In this document: in pieces, positions 13,458 through 18,499 of the stretch
Numbering within the stretch: the first letter of the stretch is position 1
How the letters are laid out: each line of letters opens with the position of its first letter
DNA from: Bog-756 sp052143895
GTDB taxonomy: Bacteria; Actinomycetota; Acidimicrobiia; Acidimicrobiales; RAAP-2
DNA length: 18,499 bases
Assembly: GCA_052143895.1 (NCBI GenBank)
Contig: JBKQRT010000096.1
Span: 1 to 18,499 of the forward strand
Direction: 5' to 3'
Notes under the pieces: generated by a model
The model's database searches: none
What the model saw: only the letters and a program-made list of their open reading frames with translations
Told to the model about the DNA's origin: nothing
Made by a program: the position numbers and the translations under genes

Positions 13458-14768
13458 ATGCATCGGGTGGTGATCGTGGGTGCCGGGTTCGGCGGCCTGA
13501 GTGCGGCGAGGGCCCTCGTCGGTGAGCCCGTCGAGGTCACCATCGTCGACCGCCGGAACTTCCACACCTTCCAACCCCTGCTCTACGAGGTGGCGACGGC
13601 CGGTCTCGATCCGGGGGACGTGGCCTACCCCATCCGGACGCTGTTCGGGAGGGCCGGTAACGTGACCTTCCGGTTCGCCACGGTGACCGGGGTGGACTGG
13701 GAGCGCCACCGGGTCCTGCTGGACGACGCCGACCCACTGCCGTTCGACTCGGTCATCGTGGCCAGCGGGGCCACCGCCAAGTACTTCGGGATTCCCGGGG
13801 CCGCGGAGCACACCTTCCCCCTGTACACCCTCACCGACGCCCGGCGGCTCCGTGACCACGTCCTGCGCCGGATGGAGGAGGCGGATGCCGACGGCTCGCT
13901 CGTCGCCCAGGGCACGCTCCACTTCGTGGTGGTCGGGGGCGGGCCCACCGGCGTGGAGGTGGCCGGGGCGCTGGCCGAGCTGCTGGACGTCGCCGTACGG
14001 CACGACGGGTTCCGCTTTGACCGGGCTTCGGCACGCATCATCCTGGTCGACGGGCTGGACCGGCTGCTCGCCCCGTTCAAGCCGTCGGCATCGACTTACT
14101 CGGCCCGGACCCTCGCCGGCCGGGGGGTGGACCTCGAACTAGGCCGGATGGTGAAGTCGGTCACCGACACCTCGGTCGAGCTGGACGACGGCACCGTCAT
14201 CCCGACCCGCACGGTCATCTGGGCAGGCGGGATCACCGTCGAGGGCACCGTTGCCGCCGAGCTCGGTGCGGCCACCGGGCCGAATGGCCGCCTGGTGGTG
14301 GACACCGACCTTTCGATCCCGGGTCACCCCGGTGCCTACGCCATCGGAGATGCCGCCGCCGTCCGATGGGGGCCGGGTCCGGACGAGCGGGACACGATCT
14401 GCCCCCAGTTGGCCCAGGCGGCCATCCAGTCGGGCGCCCACGCCGCCTGCCAGGTTCTGGCGCGGGCGGCCGGACGGTCGGCCGAGCCCTTCCGGTATCA
14501 CGACAAGGGCATCATGGCCACCATCGGCCGGCGGGCGGCCGTGACGCAGCTGCCCAATGGGCTGCTGATCTGCGGCACCCTCGGATGGCTGGCGTGGCTG
14601 GGCCTGCACATCCTCTATCTCATCGGGTTCCGCAACAAGATCATCGTGCTGGTGAACTGGTCGTGGCGGTACCTCTCCTGGGGATCGGGACCGAGGGTCA
14701 TCGTGGGTGAGGAACCCGTGGTGGGTCACGCGTCCGACGAGGTCGAGCCCGCCCCCGGGCCCGGGTGA
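13458..14768 (+). CDS. ndh: Type II NADH dehydrogenase (NDH-2), FAD-dependent
   Basis: Product of 436 aa, a peripheral membrane flavoprotein that oxidises NADH and reduces quinone without pumping protons. The FAD-binding motif VIVGAGFGGLSAARAL is at 5-20, with HTFQPLLYEVATAGL (36-50) typical of NDH-2. A second Rossmann motif VVVGGGPTGVEVAG (157-170) binds NADH. YAIGDAAAV (294-302) contacts FAD and CPQLAQAAIQSG (315-326) is the quinone-site AQxAxQxG motif. The hydrophobic stretch GTLGWLAWLGLHILYLIGF (373-391) and the following aromatic segment form the membrane anchor. The ATG at 13458 is right at the FAD motif. No Shine-Dalgarno is present; CAGCAT lies 6 nt upstream, a weak -10 variant. The phoU gene begins 25 bp after the stop, probably in the same operon. 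Confidence 0.93.
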   Translation: MHRVVIVGAGFGGLSAARALVGEPVEVTIVDRRNFHTFQPLLYEVATAGLDPGDVAYPIRTLFGRAGNVTFRFATVTGVDWERHRVLLDDADPLPFDSVIVASGATAKYFGIPGAAEHTFPLYTLTDARRLRDHVLRRMEEADADGSLVAQGTLHFVVVGGGPTGVEVAGALAELLDVAVRHDGFRFDRASARIILVDGLDRLLAPFKPSASTYSARTLAGRGVDLELGRMVKSVTDTSVELDDGTVIPTRTVIWAGGITVEGTVAAELGAATGPNGRLVVDTDLSIPGHPGAYAIGDAAAVRWGPGPDERDTICPQLAQAAIQSGAHAACQVLARAAGRSAEPFRYHDKGIMATIGRRAAVTQLPNGLLICGTLGWLAWLGLHILYLIGFRNKIIVLVNWSWRYLSWGSGPRVIVGEEPVVGHASDEVEPAPGPG

Positions 14769-14793
14769 GCCCCGGGCCATCAGGAGGGGTACC

Positions 14794-15432
14794 GTGAGTC
14801 GGGTGGAGGGCGCGCTCGAAGAGATCGACCGGAAGGTCCTGCAGCTGTTCGCCCTGGTCGGCGAAGGCATGTCCGGCGCCACCCACGCCCTGCTTTCCGG
14901 TGACCGGGAGGCGGCCAAGGCGTTGGCTGACCGCGACGAGGTGGTGGACAACCTCTACCACGACATCGAGCACCTGACCCTCCAGCAGCTGACCGAGGCC
15001 GGGATCACCTCGGGCGCCGACCTCCGGTACCTGGTCACGGTCATCCGGATGCTGCCCGACCTCGAGCGCAACGGCGACCTGGCCGAGCACGTGGCCCGAC
15101 GGGCCGCCCGAGGGCTCGGCGGCGAGCTGTCCGCCCGGAGCCGCGGTCTGGTCGAGCGCATGGGCGAGGTGGCGGTCCACATGTGGCGCGCCACCACCGA
15201 CGCCTACGCCGAGCGGCAGCCGACGGCGGCCTCGCTGGTGGACACCCTCGACGACGAGATGGACGACCTGCACGTCAGCCTCACCGTGGAGGTGGTCGCC
15301 GGCACCATGCCGCTGCCGGTCGCCGTCGAGCTGGCCATGGTCGCCCGGTTCTACGAGCGGTTCGGCGATCACGCCGTCAACCTGGCCAAGCGGGTGGCGG
15401 CGCTCGTCCCCCAGTCCGTCCAGACGCTCTGA
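14794..15432 (+). CDS. phoU: PhoU family phosphate-signalling regulator
   Basis: Product of 212 aa made of two three-helix PhoU repeats. Each carries the acidic metal-binding motif: DLERNGDLAEHVARR (89-103) and FYERFGDHAVNLAKR (186-200), the second matching the canonical ERxGDHAxNI pattern. PhoU couples the PstSCAB phosphate transporter to the PhoR/SenX3-type sensor kinase and represses the Pho regulon when phosphate is plentiful. The GTG at 14794 has AGGAGGGG just upstream. It follows the NADH dehydrogenase by 25 bp. No pst genes or two-component genes lie in the window, so its usual partners must be elsewhere. It converges on asd with 35 bp between the stops. Confidence 0.92.
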   Translation: MSRVEGALEEIDRKVLQLFALVGEGMSGATHALLSGDREAAKALADRDEVVDNLYHDIEHLTLQQLTEAGITSGADLRYLVTVIRMLPDLERNGDLAEHVARRAARGLGGELSARSRGLVERMGEVAVHMWRATTDAYAERQPTAASLVDTLDDEMDDLHVSLTVEVVAGTMPLPVAVELAMVARFYERFGDHAVNLAKRVAALVPQSVQTL

Positions 15433-15467
15433 GCTGCCACCGGCGGGCTGCCCCCGGCGGCCGAGTG

Positions 15468-16499
15468 TCAGGCGACGGCGCCCATGGCCAGGAGGGCCTC
15501 GGCCACCTGGACGGCGTTGAGGGCCGCACCCTTGCGCAGGTTGTCCCCGCTGACGAACAGGGCGAGCGCGTGGGGGACGCCCTCCACGGCGCGGATGCGG
15601 CCGACCAGCGACGGATCCCTGCCCGCGGCACGCAGCGGCGTCGGCAGATCGGTCAGCTCGACCCCGGGTGCCGCGGCCAGCAGCTCGGCGGCCCGCCCCG
15701 GGGGCAGGTCCTCACCGAACTCGGCCATGATGGCCAGCGAATGACCGGTGAACACCGGCACCCGGACGCAGGTGCAGGAGACCGGGAGCGCGGGGACGTC
15801 CAGGATCTTGCGGGACTCGTCCCGGAACTTCTGCTCCTCGCTGGTCTCGCCGGAGCCGTCCCCCACCAGGGAGCCGGCCACCGGCACCACGTTGTGGGCG
15901 ATGACGTCGGGGAAGGTGGAGGCCGGCGGGTAGTCCACCGCCGTCCCGTCGAAGGTGAGGGCGACGGCACCGTCCACCGTCTTGTGCAGCTGGTCGTCGA
16001 GCTCGGCCACCCCGGCCAGCCCGGCGCCGGAGACCGCCTGGTAGGTGGAGACGACCAGCCGGCGGAGGCCGGCGGCGTCGTGGAGCGGCTTGAGGACGGG
16101 CATCGCCACCATGGTCGTGCAGTTGGGGTTGGCCACGATGCCGCGCGGTATGGAGGCGAGGGTGCCGGCGTTGACCTCGGGCACCACCAGCGGGACCTGG
16201 GGGTCCATCCGCCACGCCGACGAGTTGTCGATGACGATGGCACCGGCGGCGGCGAACCGCGGGGCTAGCTCGCGGGAGGCCGCTGCCCCACTGGAGAAGA
16301 GGGCGATGTCCAGGCCGGAGACGTCGGCGGTGGCCGCGTCCTCGACGACCACCTCGCCGCCCCGGAAGGGGAGCCGGCGGCCGGCCGACCGGGAGGTGGC
16401 GAACAACCGCAGCTCGTCGAGCGGGAAGGACCGCTCCTCGAGCACCATCCGCATCACGGTACCGACCTGTCCGGTTGCTCCCACCACGGCCACGCGCAT
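15468..16499 (-). CDS. asd: Aspartate-semialdehyde dehydrogenase
   Basis: Product of 343 aa that reduces L-aspartyl-4-phosphate to L-aspartate-4-semialdehyde with NADPH, the branch point to lysine/DAP, threonine and methionine. The NADP motif VAVVGATGQVG is at 3-13. The catalytic Cys127 stands in IVANPNCTTM, STYQAVSGAG (151-160) supplies Gln154, and the base His253 is in RVPVFTGHSL. Length fits the bacterial family (about 340). ATG 16499 is preferred over ATG 16508: TAGGAT ends exactly 7 nt upstream, and the AGGATGG purine run there could also serve as a weak ribosome site. It lies 56 bp downstream of aspartokinase on the same strand, so it may have both operon and own-promoter transcripts. 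Confidence 0.96.
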   Translation of the reverse strand: MRVAVVGATGQVGTVMRMVLEERSFPLDELRLFATSRSAGRRLPFRGGEVVVEDAATADVSGLDIALFSSGAAASRELAPRFAAAGAIVIDNSSAWRMDPQVPLVVPEVNAGTLASIPRGIVANPNCTTMVAMPVLKPLHDAAGLRRLVVSTYQAVSGAGLAGVAELDDQLHKTVDGAVALTFDGTAVDYPPASTFPDVIAHNVVPVAGSLVGDGSGETSEEQKFRDESRKILDVPALPVSCTCVRVPVFTGHSLAIMAEFGEDLPPGRAAELLAAAPGVELTDLPTPLRAAGRDPSLVGRIRAVEGVPHALALFVSGDNLRKGAALNAVQVAEALLAMGAVA

Positions 16500-16506
16500 A
16501 CCGCCC

Positions 16507-16512
16507 ATCCTA
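16507..16512 (-). promoter_or_regulatory. -10 element (TAGGAT) upstream of asd
   Basis: On the minus strand TAGGAT fits TAnnnT and ends 7 nt before the ATG at 16499, in the 56-bp gap after aspartokinase. It suggests that asd also has its own leaderless transcript. Confidence 0.45.
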
Positions 16513-16555
16513 CGGGTGCTGACGGCCACGGCTCCGCCGCCGGGTCGCGGGGCGC

Positions 16556-17035
16556 CTACGGCTGGGCGAGGTCGAAGGCGGCGTGGAGGGCCCGGACCGC
16601 GTCCTCGGCGGCGCCGGCGCGCACCATGCACGAGATGCGGATCGACGAGGTGGAGATCATCTCGATGTTGATGCCGGTGGCGGCGAGGGTCTCGAAGGTC
16701 AGCGCCGTCACCCCCGGATGGGTCTTCATGCCGGCGCCCACCAGCGAGACCCGGGCCACGTCGGCGTCGCTGTTGACCCCGCTGGCCCCGAGCTCGGGGA
16801 GGAGCTCCTCGCACACCTCCGTGCTCACCGCCAGGTCGTCGCCCGGCACGGTGAACGAGATGTCGGTCGTGCCGTGCAGCGAGGTGTTCTGCACGATCAT
16901 GTCCACGTTCACGTTCCGGTCGGCCAGGACTCGGAACAGCCGGGCCGCCAGCCCCGGGCGGTCGGGCACGCCGGTGACGGTGACCTTGGCTTCCGACACG
17001 TCCAGGGTGACCGCGGTGACCACGGCTTGTTCCAT
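16556..17035 (-). CDS. Aspartokinase beta subunit (internal in-frame start)
   Basis: Within the aspartokinase gene, Met247 (ATG at 17035) is preceded by AGGAGG with 8 nt spacing, an ideal ribosome-binding site inside a coding region. Translation from here gives 159 aa that contain only the two ACT domains, starting MEQAVVTAVTLDVSEAK. Corynebacterium and Bacillus aspartokinases are known alpha2beta2 enzymes whose beta subunit starts at the matching place. The motif is seen directly; production of the beta subunit is inferred from it and from the family. Confidence 0.78.
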   Translation of the reverse strand: MEQAVVTAVTLDVSEAKVTVTGVPDRPGLAARLFRVLADRNVNVDMIVQNTSLHGTTDISFTVPGDDLAVSTEVCEELLPELGASGVNSDADVARVSLVGAGMKTHPGVTALTFETLAATGINIEMISTSSIRISCMVRAGAAEDAVRALHAAFDLAQP

Positions 17036-17773
17036 GCTTGCATCCTCCTCGTTGATCCAGGTGCCCGGTTCCCACGTGAAGCTCGAGCGCACGTGCATCG
17101 GGACGCCATGGTTGCGGGCGAACTCCACCGACCGCAGGGCCAGCACCCGGCCGCCGCTGGCGGCGATCTCCAGCATCTCCTCGAAGCTGACCCGGGGCAG
17201 CTTGCGCGCCTCGGGCACGATCCGTGGGTCGGCGCTGAACACCCCCGGGACGTCGGTGTAGATCTCGCAGACGTCCGCGCCGAGCACGGCGCCCAGCGCC
17301 ACCGCCGTGGTGTCCGACCCACCGCGCCCGAGCGTGGTCACGTCCCGCTCCACCGACACCCCCTGGAAGCCGGCGACCACCGGCACGCCGCCCCCGGCCA
17401 GGGTGGCCTGCAGCCGCTCCGCCCGGATCTCCAGGATCTTGGCCCGGGTGTGGACGGCGTCGGTGATGATGCCGGCCTGGCTCCCCGTGTACGAGGTGGC
17501 CTCGACGCCGAGGCCGGCCAGGGCCATGCAGAGCAGGGACATCGAGATGCGCTCGCCGGCACTCAGCAGCATGTCGACCTCGCGGATGGGCTGCACGGTG
17601 CTCACGTCCGACGCCAGCCGGATCAGCTCGTCGGTGGTCTTCCCCATAGCGCTGACCACCACGACGACGTCGTTGCCGGCGCGACGGGTGCGGGCCACGT
17701 GGTCGGCGACGGCCCGGATCCGGTCGGCGTCGGCGACCGAGGTACCCCCGAACTTCTGCACTACCAGAGGCAT
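16556..17773 (-). CDS. lysC: Aspartokinase, alpha subunit (full length)
   Basis: Product of 405 aa that phosphorylates L-aspartate with ATP, the first committed step of lysine, threonine and methionine synthesis. The kinase motif KFGGTSVAD is at 7-15, SAGERIS at 71-77 and LGRGGSDTTAVAL at 148-160. VEFARNHGVPMHVRSSF (216-232) ends the catalytic domain. Two ACT regulatory domains follow (about 259-335 and 336-405), the layout of the short lysine-sensitive type found in actinobacteria. ATG 17773 has no Shine-Dalgarno but lies 8 nt after TAGCCT. An in-frame internal ATG with a strong Shine-Dalgarno makes a separate beta subunit. asd lies downstream on the same strand. Confidence 0.97.
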   Translation of the reverse strand: MPLVVQKFGGTSVADADRIRAVADHVARTRRAGNDVVVVVSAMGKTTDELIRLASDVSTVQPIREVDMLLSAGERISMSLLCMALAGLGVEATSYTGSQAGIITDAVHTRAKILEIRAERLQATLAGGGVPVVAGFQGVSVERDVTTLGRGGSDTTAVALGAVLGADVCEIYTDVPGVFSADPRIVPEARKLPRVSFEEMLEIAASGGRVLALRSVEFARNHGVPMHVRSSFTWEPGTWINEEDASMEQAVVTAVTLDVSEAKVTVTGVPDRPGLAARLFRVLADRNVNVDMIVQNTSLHGTTDISFTVPGDDLAVSTEVCEELLPELGASGVNSDADVARVSLVGAGMKTHPGVTALTFETLAATGINIEMISTSSIRISCMVRAGAAEDAVRALHAAFDLAQP

Positions 17774-17781
17774 GGGAGGCA

Positions 17782-17787
17782 AGGCTA
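17782..17787 (-). promoter_or_regulatory. -10 element (TAGCCT) for a leaderless aspartokinase mRNA
   Basis: On the minus strand TAGCCT fits TAnnnT and ends 8 nt before the ATG at 17773. The sequence between is pyrimidine-rich with no Shine-Dalgarno. Confidence 0.45.
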
Positions 17788-17853
17788 CAGGGGCCACCCC
17801 ACCGGGCCGCCCGGGCCCGGGGCCGCGACACCCAGGCCCATGACAAGAGCGGC

Positions 17854-17859
17854 TATCCT
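17854..17859 (+). promoter_or_regulatory. -10 element (TATCCT) for a leaderless cyclophilin mRNA
   Basis: TATCCT ends 7 nt before the GTG at 17867 with no Shine-Dalgarno between. It shares a 93-bp divergent intergenic region with the aspartokinase promoter. Confidence 0.5.
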
Positions 17860-17866
17860 GGACCCC

Positions 17867-18499
<633 letters not shown>

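Noticed and set aside
15468..17846. Apparent 792-aa minus-strand ORF that would fuse asd to an upstream domain
   Set aside because: The upstream half is a shifted frame of the aspartokinase gene, Arg/Gly/Pro-rich and without domains. The Rossmann start MRVAVVGATG at 16499 fixes the true N-terminus.

Overview
The window is a chromosomal piece of a high-GC actinobacterium. The most likely class is Acidimicrobiia or a close relative: there is an MptB-type polyprenol-phosphomannose mannosyltransferase, an actinobacterial-type aspartokinase with an internal beta-subunit start, tRNA genes without encoded CCA, and many genes whose start codon lies just downstream of a TAnnnT -10 hexamer (leaderless pattern). 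The taxonomic placement is inference from protein style; no search was run. The content is mainly core metabolism. There is no CRISPR array, prophage, insertion sequence or obvious genomic island.

Layout. 1-3400: tRNA-Thr(GGT) on the minus strand; a phosphinothricin-type GNAT acetyltransferase; convergent to it an MptB-like membrane mannosyltransferase, with a good promoter near 2571-2598; then a broken AAC(6')-like acetyltransferase (one frameshift plus an amber codon) and tRNA-Tyr(GTA). 3400-6800: a YajQ-family protein; on the minus strand a COG4280-like multi-pass membrane protein overlapping a small two-helix membrane protein, a GtrA-family protein and a GH1 beta-glucosidase. 6850-9000: acyl-CoA thioesterase II converging on citrate synthase, with only 8 bases between the two genes. 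9128-13306 (minus strand): a membrane-anchored secreted protein with a CARDB-like beta domain, a UDP-sulfoquinovose synthase (SQD1 family) and RmuC. 13458-15432 (plus strand): a type II NADH dehydrogenase followed closely by PhoU. 15468-17773 (minus strand): aspartate-semialdehyde dehydrogenase and aspartokinase, the lysine/threonine/methionine entry pathway. Divergent from these, a membrane-anchored cyclophilin runs off the right edge.

Functional links. lysC-asd is the clearest pathway pair (aspartate to aspartate semialdehyde). The COG4280-like gene and the small gene overlap and are probably translated together. MptB, GtrA, SQD1 and possibly the CARDB-like protein all concern the envelope (lipoglycans, polyprenyl-linked sugars, sulfosugars) but do not form one cluster.

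No wholly new multi-gene system is evident. The points most worth a second look are the repeated leaderless-start signature at eight genes, the internal aspartokinase start with its own Shine-Dalgarno, the SQD1-type gene without its usual glycosyltransferase partner, the two-gene membrane cassette at 3925-4960, and the decayed acetyltransferase at 2690-3231.
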